From Frankia sp. AgB1.9 (GTDB taxonomy: Bacteria > Actinomycetota > Actinomycetes > Frankiales > Frankiaceae), in the NCBI RefSeq assembly GCF_016786355.1, contig NZ_JADWYX010000023.1:35933-99932 (forward strand): a DNA stretch of 64,000 nucleotides. Reading direction: 5' to 3'. Below the pieces are notes generated by a model. That model saw only the letters and a list, made by a program, of their open reading frames with translations. It did not search any database and had not been told where the DNA came from. Position numbers and translations under genes: made by a program. The stretch's first letter is position 1; each line of letters opens with the position of its first letter. Shown piece after piece: positions 29,418 through 37,513 of this stretch.

Positions 29418-30254
29418 ATGACTGGCTGGGACTTCTCGTCGGCTGCCCCTGACGACCCGCAGGGCAGTGCGCTCGCGGATCTGCGGACCGACCGGCCGAC
29501 GCCGGCGCGTATGTACGACTACTTCCTCGGCGGCAAGGACAACTTCGACGTCGACCGGGAGGCCGCGGCGAAGGTCGACGCCGCGCTCGGTCGCACGGTG
29601 ACCTACGACGTCGTCTGGGAGAACCGGCGATTCCTGCAGCGGGCGACCCGCTGGCTCGCCGGCGCCGGCATCGACCAGTTCCTCGACATCGGCACCGGGC
29701 TGCCCACCCAGGGCAACGTCCACGAGATCGCCAAGCAGGTCGTCGCGGCCCCGCGTGTGGTCTACGTCGACAACGACCCGATCGTGGCGGCGCATGGCCG
29801 TGCGCTCCTGGCCAGCGACCACACGACGACGATCATCACCGCGGACGCGCGGGAGCCGGCGGGAATCCTCACTCATCCCGACCTGCCGGCCCTGCTGGAC
29901 CTTTCCAGGCCCGTCGCCGTTCTGCTGGTCGCCCTGTTCCACTTCATCCAGGACAAGGAGAACCCGGCCGGTCTGCTCGCCGAGTTCATGGCCGCGGTTC
30001 CCTCGGGCTCCTACCTGGTCCTGTCGCACCTGACGACGGACGGCCCGCCGGCCGAGGGCGTCGCCCGGACCGAGGCGGCCTACCAGAACGCCACCTCACC
30101 CATGACGTTCCGGCCGCGTGCCACGATCGCGAGCTACTTCGACGGCCTCGACCTCGTCGAGCCCGGCCTCGTGCGCCCCTGGCAATGGCACCCGGGCGAC
30201 GACGACAGCCCGCGGACCGACTGGCTGTACGCGGGCGTCGCCCGCAAGCCCTGA
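29418..30254 (+). CDS. SAM-dependent methyltransferase, DUF574 family
   Basis: A 278-residue DUF574 (PF04672) protein, a family abundant in Streptomyces and Frankia. Signature blocks are RPTPARMYDYFLGGKDNF, ENRRFLQRATRWLA, QFLDIGTGLPT (motif I), VVYVDNDPIVAAHG and ADAREPAGIL. Substrates of the family are unknown; members often lie near regulators. ATG 29418 is chosen because the conserved region starts soon after it and GGCGGA precedes it. Confidence 0.9.
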   Translation: MTGWDFSSAAPDDPQGSALADLRTDRPTPARMYDYFLGGKDNFDVDREAAAKVDAALGRTVTYDVVWENRRFLQRATRWLAGAGIDQFLDIGTGLPTQGNVHEIAKQVVAAPRVVYVDNDPIVAAHGRALLASDHTTTIITADAREPAGILTHPDLPALLDLSRPVAVLLVALFHFIQDKENPAGLLAEFMAAVPSGSYLVLSHLTTDGPPAEGVARTEAAYQNATSPMTFRPRATIASYFDGLDLVEPGLVRPWQWHPGDDDSPRTDWLYAGVARKP

Positions 30255-30263
30255 CCCAGCGCG

Positions 30264-30407
30264 TCAGCCAGCACGTCTGGCGCCCAGCGCGGCGGCACGA
30301 CCGATGAGGTAGCGCCGTTCGGGGATGCTCGCGGTCAGCGCCGCGGCCTGCCGGTAGTCGGCTCGACATGCCTCCCGAATTCTCTCGCGACGGGTCACGG
30401 GATCCAT
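30264..30407 (-). CDS. Possible 47-residue protein
   Basis: A short minus-strand frame from ATG 30407 (MDPVTRRERIREACRADYRQ) to TGA 30264 has actinobacterial codon use and a plausible amphipathic helical composition, but no clear ribosome site and no family I recognise. It starts nine bases after the end of the DUF574 gene, on the opposite strand. Confidence 0.3.
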   Translation of the reverse strand: MDPVTRRERIREACRADYRQAAALTASIPERRYLIGRAAALGARRAG

Positions 30408-30476
30408 GTCGAGAACGGCCTGGCCGCGTCGTCCTCGGGTGGAAGGCACCTTCCCCCGATCGGCCAGGAGAACCGC

Positions 30477-30923
30477 ATGTCCACCTCGTCCATCTCCACC
30501 CGTCCCCCCGCCGACTTCCTGGCGCGCCGACCTGTCTGGCAGGTCAGCTACCTCGCCGGCCTCGCCGCGAGTGTCGTCGTCGAGCTCTGGGGACTGGCCG
30601 CGCGCGCCGCCGGCGTACCGATGAGGGCCGCCGGCCTGGGCTCCCACCACGCCACGCCGATCACGGTCGGCATGTTCGCCATGGGAACCATGGTCGTCAC
30701 GTTCTGGTTCACGTTCGTCGTCGTCCTGATGGCCCGATTCGCCAAGAGCCCCGCGCGGACCTATCTCCGCACGACGGTGCCGCTGCTCGTCCTGTCGCTC
30801 GTCTTGCCGATCACGGCCGCGGACACGCCCCTGACGACCGGGCTCACACTCGCCGCCGCGCATCTGATCGCCGCGGCGATCATCATTCCGACGGTCCGGC
30901 ACCGGCTCTCGCAGCCGCGGTAA
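30477..30923 (+). CDS. DUF6069-like four-helix membrane protein
   Basis: A 148-residue protein with four hydrophobic helices (about 22-45, 65-90, 98-118, 122-140) and a short basic C-terminus; layout and sequence style (YLAGLAASVVVELWGLAARAAGVPM) fit DUF6069 proteins. The role is unknown. Start ATG 30477 has a good CCAGGAGA ribosome site. Confidence 0.75.
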   Translation: MSTSSISTRPPADFLARRPVWQVSYLAGLAASVVVELWGLAARAAGVPMRAAGLGSHHATPITVGMFAMGTMVVTFWFTFVVVLMARFAKSPARTYLRTTVPLLVLSLVLPITAADTPLTTGLTLAAAHLIAAAIIIPTVRHRLSQPR

Positions 30924-31488
30924 AGGCCGAATCGTCCAGCCGGCCGTGGCCGCCGCCAACGGCCGACGCGCCGCCGGCGACCTCGCCGCTGCCGACAGCG
31001 ACCAGCCGTTGAGGTAGTCGGCGATCTCCTCGTGAGTCCGGCCGCGGCCCGCCAGATCGCTCGGCGCGACCGCGGTCGGATGATCGCGATCTCGCGCACA
31101 GATTCGGCGAGCACAGCGACATGCCTTTGGACCGCGGCACCTCGTTGTTTCGGGCGCAATCACGATGAAGCGGGCAGCTCTTCAATTCCAGGGAGCTCCC
31201 GCTAGCATCCTCGCTGCCCGCTCCTGCCAACCACCGTTGGCGTTCCAAATAGCCCGCACGAAGTCCCGCGAAGGATCGCACCGCTCGATCTGTCGCGGCC
31301 CGAACTTCCGACGCTGTGCGAGAACTTCATTACCGTCGACCAGGGCGGGCATCACTTCGTGACGGTTCCGCCGCCTGCCGCGCTCAGTCGTGACGGCTAC
31401 TGGTGCGGAGCCGAGCTTTAGGCGTGCTGGCCTGTACGCACGTGCGGCCGACGTTCACCGGGCGGGAGCTCAGCGCTGTCGCCGGGCG
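30924..31488. other. Gap with degraded coding remnants
   Basis: About 560 bases without an intact gene. A plus-strand frame ending at 31421 (LDLSRPELPTLCENFITVDQ and GGHHFVTVPPPAALSRDGYW) has protein-like composition but no start and a stop 45 codons after its first recognisable part. A second frame (31424-31512) may continue it. These look like relics of one broken gene; the family was not recognised. Confidence 0.35.
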
Positions 31489-31932
31489 CTATGACGAGAC
31501 GGCGCGGGACTGATAGCCCTGCAGGTGCGGCGGGCGCCCCGGTGCTGCCGGCACGAGCTCCCCGATGTTCCAGCTGATGATTCGGCGCGGACGAAGGCGG
31601 AGGATCTGCTGGCTGAAGCCGGGGACGAGCGGCGGGTCCTGGGTCGAGATCTCGATCCGTCCCCGGATCTCGATGCCGCGGCCGGTCTGGCCGATCGAGT
31701 TCGGGGTGTCGGACTGGTCGTCGACCACGAACGAGACTCTCGGGTCGGCCGTGACGTTACGGAATTTCTGGCTTTTGGGCAGCTCGGGGCCACCGATTTC
31801 CACGACGCCGCTGTCGGGGTGAACCCGGAAGGCGACGGGATGTGCCTGAGGGGCGCCATCTGGCCCGATGGACGCCAAACGCCCGAGGGGATGGTGAATC
31901 AGGTAATCAAGCTCGGCGTCCGTGAAGATCAT
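31489..31932 (-). CDS. PPOX-class F420/FMN-dependent oxidoreductase
   Basis: A 147-residue split-barrel flavoprotein of the pyridoxamine-phosphate-oxidase-like superfamily. It shows the family start MIFTDAELDYLIHHPLGRLASIGPDGAPQAHPVAFR, SQKFRNVTADPRVSFVVDD and the RPRRIISWNIG C-terminal block. Related actinobacterial proteins bind F420 or FMN and reduce small unsaturated or nitro compounds. It overlaps the degraded coding remnant on the other strand at its 3' end. Confidence 0.85.
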   Translation of the reverse strand: MIFTDAELDYLIHHPLGRLASIGPDGAPQAHPVAFRVHPDSGVVEIGGPELPKSQKFRNVTADPRVSFVVDDQSDTPNSIGQTGRGIEIRGRIEISTQDPPLVPGFSQQILRLRPRRIISWNIGELVPAAPGRPPHLQGYQSRAVSS

Positions 31933-32092
31933 GCAGGCAGCCTAAAACCTGAAGCAGGCTCGAGGTCAAAGCTTCAGGCCGTCGGCGAGGGGCGCAGGTG
32001 TCGGTAGGTGGTGGACACACCGCGATCACGAACAGAGCCCTGCCGCGCGGTGGTTCTCGCCCACAGGTTGGCTGGCATTCGGAATGGCCCGC

Positions 32093-32133
32093 GACTCGGT
32101 CACACCCACGCGTTGTGTGGGTGTGACCGAGTC
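32093..32133 (-). terminator. Terminator-like hairpin after the DEAD-box helicase
   Basis: A perfect 17-bp inverted repeat (GACTCGGTCACACCCAC, 32093-32109, and its complement at 32117-32133) with a 7-base loop lies three bases beyond the helicase stop codon. No long T-tract is present. Confidence 0.75.
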
Positions 32134-32136
32134 CGG

Positions 32137-33609
32137 TCAGCGACCGCGGCGTGCGCTGAACGTCGCGGCGCTGTGGGTCGGTCGCGACCTGGCACGCTCG
32201 GTGGACGACGACGGGCCGGCCTCGTGATCGGGCGAGCTGGTGCGAGCCGTGGCCGCGGCCGGTCGAGACGCCGTGGCCCGGCCGGCGGTAGCGGTGGTCC
32301 GCCCGCCGCGCTGGCTGCTGGCGGGGCGGCGGCCGCGTCGCCTGCCCGTTCGCGGGGTCGGCTCGGTGCCGCGATTTCCGCCAACCGGCCTGCGTTGAGC
32401 CGGACTGGTCCTGGTCTCAGGTTCGGTCGTGACCACGGGGCTGGTGAGCGACCGAACGCCGGGGGCGAGCGTGGCGAGTACCGGGTGATCGGCGGACCCG
32501 ACCCGGGTGGTCGCCGGCCTGATGCCGGCGGCGCGGGCCAGCTGCGTGACTTCACGGAGCTGATCCGTGGTCGCCAGGGTGATGACGGTGCCACTGTTGC
32601 CGGCGCGCGCGGTGCGCCCGGAACGGTGCAGATATGCCTTGTGGTCGGCCGGCGGATCGGCGTGGATCACGAGGGCCACGTCGTCGACATGGATGCCGCG
32701 GGCGGCGATGTCCGTCGCGACCAGCGCCGCGGCCCGGCCCGCCTGGAAGTCGTCGAGGTTGCGGGTACGCGCGTTCTGGCTCAGGTTGCCGTGCAGTTCG
32801 ACGGTGGGCACGCCAGCGCGGTTGAGGTGGCGGGCCAGAGCCTTGGCTCCGTGCTTCGTGCGGGTGAACACGACCGTGCGGCCCGGCGCGCTGGACAGGT
32901 CAACAAGGACCGGGAGCCGGCTGTCCCGCTCGACGTGCAGCACATGGTGCTCCATGGTGCCCACCGGGGACTGGGCGGAGTCGGCCTCGTGTACAGCGGG
33001 CTTGCTGAGGTACTGGCGGACCAGCGTGTCGATGGCCTTGTCCAGGGTCGCGGAGAACAGCATGCGCTGCCCGCCGGACGGGGTCTGGCCGAGCAGCCGG
33101 CGCACGGCGGGCAGGAACCCCAGGTCGGCCATGTGGTCGGCCTCGTCCAGCACGGTGATCTTCACCTGGGCGAGCGAGCAGTGCCGCTGCTTGATGAGGT
33201 CCTCGAGCCGGCCGGGGCAGGCCACGACGATGTCGACGCCACGGCGGATCGCGGCGACCTGCGGGTTCTGGCCGACGCCACCGAACACGGTGCACGAGGT
33301 GAGGCCGGCCGCGGCGGCGAGCGGCTGCAACGCCGTGTCGATCTGCGCGGCGAGCTCGCGGGTCGGCGCCAGGATCAGCGCGCGCGGGGACCCGGCGCGG
33401 GCCCTAGGCCCACCGGACAGCCGGGCGACCACGGGCAGCAGGAACGCGAGCGTCTTGCCGGACCCGGTGCGGCCGCGGCCGAGGACGTCGCGTCCAGCGA
33501 GCGCGTCCGGCAGCGTCGCACGCTGGATGGGGGTGGGAGTCTCGATGGCGAGACGGGTGAGAACGGTGGTCAGGCGCGCGGGCACGCCAAGATCGGTGAA
33601 CGAAGACAA
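32137..33609 (-). CDS. DEAD-box RNA helicase
   Basis: A 490-residue ATP-dependent RNA helicase with all core motifs: Q motif (FTDLGVPARLTTVLTRLAIETPTPIQ), Walker A GRTGSGKT (46-53), PTRELAAQ, VLDEADHMADLGF, SAT, VFTRTKHGA, ATDIAARGI and HRSGRTARAG. The C-terminal ~100 residues are an Arg/Thr/Ser-rich tail, typical of RhlE/CshA-like helicases that remodel rRNA or mRNA. An in-frame stop a few codons upstream forces the TTG at 33609 (or a later codon) as the start. TAGCGA sits six bases before it, so a leaderless TTG start is possible but unusual. Confidence 0.88.
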   Translation of the reverse strand: MSSFTDLGVPARLTTVLTRLAIETPTPIQRATLPDALAGRDVLGRGRTGSGKTLAFLLPVVARLSGGPRARAGSPRALILAPTRELAAQIDTALQPLAAAAGLTSCTVFGGVGQNPQVAAIRRGVDIVVACPGRLEDLIKQRHCSLAQVKITVLDEADHMADLGFLPAVRRLLGQTPSGGQRMLFSATLDKAIDTLVRQYLSKPAVHEADSAQSPVGTMEHHVLHVERDSRLPVLVDLSSAPGRTVVFTRTKHGAKALARHLNRAGVPTVELHGNLSQNARTRNLDDFQAGRAAALVATDIAARGIHVDDVALVIHADPPADHKAYLHRSGRTARAGNSGTVITLATTDQLREVTQLARAAGIRPATTRVGSADHPVLATLAPGVRSLTSPVVTTEPETRTSPAQRRPVGGNRGTEPTPRTGRRRGRRPASSQRGGRTTATAGRATASRPAAATARTSSPDHEAGPSSSTERARSRPTHSAATFSARRGR

Positions 33610-33766
33610 GAAAGATCGCTATCTGTGCGGGTGTCCCGCCGACAACCGGGGATTCGAGGAACTCGACCGGTTACGCGCGGAGCGAAGGCCCGATGCTGGG
33701 CAGCGGGTGCTACGACGCGCGGACAACTCGCGGCAGGAGCTCGACGAGCTGATAGGGCCAGCATAG
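33596..33766 (+). CDS. Possible 56-residue charged protein
   Basis: A plus-strand frame from GTG 33596 to TAG 33766 overlaps the 5' end of the divergent helicase by 14 bases. The product is very charged (NEDKKDRYLCGCPADNRG, FEELDRLRAERRP, RRADNSRQELDELIG) with a CGC motif and a helical C-terminal half. I recognise no family. Composition looks more protein-like than most random frames here, but a ribosome site is weak. Confidence 0.35.
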   Translation: MNEDKKDRYLCGCPADNRGFEELDRLRAERRPDAGQRVLRRADNSRQELDELIGPA

Positions 33767-33809
33767 CTGGTCCGCGCGGCGCATCGGTGCTTGGCCAGTG
33801 CCGTTCAGG

Positions 33810-35273
33810 TCAGCGGGCCGGCGTGGAGGCGGCGGTGGTCGGCGGGGGATCGGGGGCCGGCCCGCCCAGAAGCAGGTAGAGGAGCCCGCCGACTATTCCT
33901 CGCTCGGGCGTCGCCGGGGGAGTGGTCTGGGCCTGGGTGAGACTCGGTATCGCGCTGGCGCTGAGCTCCGGCGCCGGCGTGGTGTGACTCACCGTCGTCG
34001 TCGTCGTCGGGCGAGGCGAGGGCGGGCGCTGCGGGTCTGTGATGGTCGCCGTCGGTGCCTCGGCGAGGTTGGTGAGTGTCGGTGCCAGGGACGTCGCCGC
34101 GGCGCCGGTGGCGGCGATCCCGTGCCGGTGGCCGAGGACGAGGAGCAAGGCGCCTACGAGGACCAGCAGTGTCGCCGCGCCGCCGGCGAGGATCCCGACC
34201 GTCATGCGAGTGGCGCGGCCGGCGGGAACCGTGCGACTGGTTGGGGCGCGGATCTCGTAGTCCTCGGTACTGGACTCACCGAAGCTGGCCAGCGGGGGCC
34301 CCGGCTCGCGACCGCGTCGCGCCAGGGTCGTCGCGGCGGCCCGCCGGTAACTACTGATCTCGGCGGCGATGGTGTCGGGGAGCCAGCCTTCGCCGAGCAG
34401 ACCGCGGTTGGTCGTCGGAACGGTGGCGCTGTCCACCCGTACCGCGAGCTCCATGGACAGCCTGCGACAGAGGTCGATGATCTCCTCGCAGCTCGCGCGC
34501 TGCGCCGGCGCCTTCGCCAGGCAGCGAGTGAGGACCAGCGGCAGCGGCCACGGAGCCGGATCCCAGTCGGGCTCGTCGTACTCGATGCGGTGAAACACGG
34601 CGCCGTCGCCGCCGAAGGGATAGTCACCCGTCGCCGCGAAGTAGGCCGTAGAGCCGAGGGAGAAGATGTCTGACGCAGGGCCGACCCGGCTGTTCTCGAC
34701 CTGCTCCGGCGACATGAACAACGGTGTGCCCACCGCCACGCCGGGTCGGCTGAGCTCCCGGCTCGTGCCTTCGATCGCCCGGGCAAGACCGAAGTCGATG
34801 ACCAACGGACCTTCCGCCGCGACCATGACATTGCCCGGTTTGAGATCACGGTGGATCACGCCGGCCTGGTGAATGGACTCCAGTGCCTCCGCGACACCGG
34901 CGAGCAGCCCGAGCACGGCACGGACCGGCAACGGGCCAGCCTGCCGGACCGCTGCCGAGAGGTTCGGCGCGGGGATGTACGCCGTGGCGACCCATGGGCG
35001 GGCGGCATCGGGATTGGCATCGACTACCGGAACGGTGTACGCGCCCTGCACCCGCCGTGCGATGGCGACCTCCGCGGCGAACCGGCGCCGGAAATCGGCA
35101 TGGTCGGCGAACTCGGGTCGTATCAGCTTCAACGCGATCGGTCGTCCAGCCCGGCTGGTCGCCAGGAACACCGTGCCCATGCCGCCCTCACCGATCCGGG
35201 CGCGCAGCTCATAGCCGCTCACGACGCGCGGGTCAGCATCCAACAGGGGCAGGAAAAGACGGTCGTTTGTCAC
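33810..35273 (-). CDS. Transmembrane serine/threonine protein kinase
   Basis: A 487-residue Hanks-type kinase: glycine loop IGEGGMGTVFLA, Lys in IALKLI, HRDLKPGNVMV, DFGLA and the APE-equivalent MSPEQ, then a juxtamembrane region, one membrane segment (VGILAGGAATLLVLVGALLLVLG, about 375-397), and an extracellular Pro/Thr-rich tail ending in a second hydrophobic patch (GIVGGLLYLLLGG). It should phosphorylate Ser/Thr in cytoplasmic targets; no recognised sensor domain (such as PASTA) is visible outside. Start GTG 35273 is preferred because the conserved kinase fold begins about 18 codons later; an upstream extension to 35471 is possible but looks non-coding. Confidence 0.87.
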   Translation of the reverse strand: MTNDRLFLPLLDADPRVVSGYELRARIGEGGMGTVFLATSRAGRPIALKLIRPEFADHADFRRRFAAEVAIARRVQGAYTVPVVDANPDAARPWVATAYIPAPNLSAAVRQAGPLPVRAVLGLLAGVAEALESIHQAGVIHRDLKPGNVMVAAEGPLVIDFGLARAIEGTSRELSRPGVAVGTPLFMSPEQVENSRVGPASDIFSLGSTAYFAATGDYPFGGDGAVFHRIEYDEPDWDPAPWPLPLVLTRCLAKAPAQRASCEEIIDLCRRLSMELAVRVDSATVPTTNRGLLGEGWLPDTIAAEISSYRRAAATTLARRGREPGPPLASFGESSTEDYEIRAPTSRTVPAGRATRMTVGILAGGAATLLVLVGALLLVLGHRHGIAATGAAATSLAPTLTNLAEAPTATITDPQRPPSPRPTTTTTVSHTTPAPELSASAIPSLTQAQTTPPATPERGIVGGLLYLLLGGPAPDPPPTTAASTPAR

Positions 35274-35935
35274 ATGCCGTCCCCGGCTGAAAGGAGAATG
35301 GCTACGCCTGTCCAGGCTTCCTGGCCTGGCGGGATCACTCCGCGTGGGCGGAATCGTTGGCTCCTCACGGCCGGCTGACGCCCAAGGCCACCGTGGGGTC
35401 AGCCCGCAGAACGGTCCGCTACCAGTCAACCGTGGCCTACAGCGCGGGCATGTCCCATCCAACCGGTCCAAGCGGGTATGTCACGGATTGCACTGTATCG
35501 AACCCGCCGAGACACCGCTGCGTCGGTCGAAGCCGGGCACGTCCCCGGGCCGCCAAGGCCTGCTCGTGGGAGTGCGGCGCGATCCACGCCGTGGCGTTGC
35601 CCTCTGCGCCGGGCCTCGGCTGCTCCTTGCGCCGCCTCCGGCAAGGTTTGCCCCGTCCCGAGACCGGCAAGATCGCCGTTTTGGCCCTCGCGTGGTTGTA
35701 ACCGCCGCGGTTTTGTGACCACGCGAGGGCCAAAACGGCGATCAAGCCAGCGGGCCGACCTCGCCGGACCCGGCGCTGGCCACCGTCAGGGCTCCGGTCA
35801 CGGCTCGCGAGTCTGGCTGACTGCCGCCCATACCCCGTCCATCCGCAGCTGGCGGCCCGCTCGAGATCCCGACGCGCCGTCTCAGGCCCAGCGCTGCTCC
35901 GGGAGCACGCCACCTCCGGCACCGTGGGAGGCGAT
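35274..35935. other. Gap between the kinase gene and the tRNA-Thr 5' half
   Basis: About 660 bases with no convincing gene. It contains the kinase promoter region and repeat copy 3 (35671-35743). Confidence 0.45.
35671..35743. repeat. Dispersed long inverted repeat, copy 3 (perfect)
   Basis: A perfect 26-bp inverted repeat: left arm starts GATCGCCGTTTTGGCCCTCG (35671-35696), right arm 35718-35743. The 21-base loop itself contains AACCG-CCG-CGGTT. It is the best-preserved of the three copies in the window. Confidence 0.92.
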
Positions 35936-35978
35936 GCCGGTGTGGCGCAATTGGTAGCGCACTCGACTTGTAGTCGAG
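35936..35978 (+). tRNA. tRNA-Thr (UGU), 5' half only
   Basis: Acceptor strand GCCGGTG (35936-35942), D-arm GCGC-AATTGGTA-GCGC (35945-35960) and an intact anticodon arm CTCGA-CTTGTAG-TCGAG (35962-35978, anticodon TGT) are all canonical. What follows has no T-arm (no TTCRANNC loop) and no CACCGGC strand to close the acceptor stem. The missing 3' half, with exactly that acceptor strand, is on the opposite strand at 41010-41053. It is unlikely to make a functional tRNA here. Confidence 0.7.
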
Positions 35979-35999
35979 CGGACTCGAGGCCGAGTTCTC

Positions 36000-36498
36000 T
36001 CGCTACCTTCATCAATAAGAGTGAGTCTAGGCGGCGGTGGCAACCAAAATTCAAGAAATTGCAGCTGCAGGACAATGCGGTAGCCGTGTCATGGACTGTC
36101 GACCGCCTTGGCCGCCGACCACTTGGACCGGCCGGTAAGAACTGGTCGCCCAGCTCTCGACGGGACGGGAGCGTCTCGAGGAACGCGATCAATTTGAGCC
36201 GGTGAGGGGGCGCTTCTCCGCGTTTACATATTCCGCGCACGACCCATTTATCCACATGATGGCCTCGTCGGAGGGCCGCGGACTGGCTCCTCGCGTTCGC
36301 GCTCAACCATCGGCGTCCGCATGATGTGGAGTGCACTGCCGCGACGCAGACCCGGAGGTGGCCGCGTGCGCGATCTCCACGTTGCTCCCCACGATGCCGG
36401 CGATGGGGGCGGCTTGCGGGTGCTGCGCTCTCCGGGAGCTGGGTCCGCTGGTGTTTCCCGGCGAACGCCGCCGGCTGCGACACGAGGGGCGACTGCTG
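36000..36498. other. Gap between the tRNA fragment and PPK2
   Basis: About 500 bases, AT-richer than the neighbourhood at its left end. No gene, repeat or RNA was recognised apart from the probable PPK2 promoter region. A frame read in-phase upstream of PPK2 has no family support. Confidence 0.4.
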
Positions 36499-37422
36499 AT
36501 GGAGGACGACCGAGCCAGACGTATCCGGCATCTCATTATGCCGCTGCGCGTCAAGCCGGGTTCGAAGGTGAACATAGGCAAGGACTTCGACCCGCGCTAC
36601 AAGCCGCATTCTCTGAAGAAGAAGGACGGCGTCGAACTGCTGCAGAACGGGATCGCTCTGCTGGCTGACTACCAGCGGCGCCTGGCTGCCCAGGACACAT
36701 ACGGGGTACTGGTCTGCCTCCAGGCGCTGGATGCCGGAGGAAAGGACGGAGTAATCCGGCACGTCATGAGCGGGGTGAACCCGCAGGGCGTGCAGGTCAG
36801 TAGCTTCAAGGTGCCTTCGGCGGAGGAGCTCAACCACGACTACCTGTGGCGTTACGCCCGCCGCCTGCCGACTCGCGGTGAGATCGGCATCTTCAATCGT
36901 TCACACTACGAAGAGGTTCTCGTCGTCCGGGTACACCCAGAGAACCTAGATCGCCAGAAACTCCCCGAAAAAGAGAAGGGAGAGGGGGTGTGGGACCGAC
37001 GCTACCGCGAGATCAACAACTGGGAACGCTATCTTTCGGACAACGGGTTCAGGCTGGTGAAGCTTTTTCTTAACATATCAAAGGAGGAGCAGAGGACCCG
37101 TTTTCTCAGGCGGATCGAGGTGCCGGAACGCAACTGGAAGTTCTCCTCCGCCGATGTGCGGGAGCGGGAGCACTGGGACGACTATCAGCACGCCTTCTCG
37201 GAGATGCTGTCCGCGACCAGCACGCGCTGGGCGCCCTGGTACGTCATACCAGCGGACCGGAAGTGGTTTGCTCGGATCTGCGCGGGCGCGGTGCTCGCGC
37301 ACACGCTTATCGACATCGATCCGCAGTATCCCGAAGTGAGCGAGAATATCCGTCGTGAGCTGGGAAAAGTGGCGGCAGAACTTGAGAGGGAGGCACCAGA
37401 AGGCGCGTCGGGGGACCTGTAG
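36499..37422 (+). CDS. Polyphosphate kinase 2 family protein
   Basis: A 307-residue PPK2: Walker A as ALDAGGKDG (76-84), the lid and Walker B region with FNRSHYEEVLVVRVHP, RYREINNWERYL, LFLNISKEEQRTRFLRRI, and the C-terminal WYVIPADRKWFARI. PPK2 enzymes use polyphosphate to phosphorylate nucleotides; the single-domain class with this length and GIFNRSHYEEV motif most resembles PPK2 enzymes that make ADP or ATP from AMP/ADP, but the subclass cannot be settled here. ATG 36499 follows GAGGGG. The P-type ATPase starts 91 bases later in the same orientation. Confidence 0.88.
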   Translation: MEDDRARRIRHLIMPLRVKPGSKVNIGKDFDPRYKPHSLKKKDGVELLQNGIALLADYQRRLAAQDTYGVLVCLQALDAGGKDGVIRHVMSGVNPQGVQVSSFKVPSAEELNHDYLWRYARRLPTRGEIGIFNRSHYEEVLVVRVHPENLDRQKLPEKEKGEGVWDRRYREINNWERYLSDNGFRLVKLFLNISKEEQRTRFLRRIEVPERNWKFSSADVREREHWDDYQHAFSEMLSATSTRWAPWYVIPADRKWFARICAGAVLAHTLIDIDPQYPEVSENIRRELGKVAAELEREAPEGASGDL

Positions 37423-37513
37423 GCCGCGTCCACCGCGTCCCGCGACCAGATAGCCCAAGAGCCGGAATCGCCGAGGACGCACGGGCGGAACCCACCCGAC
37501 CGGAGGCATCCAG

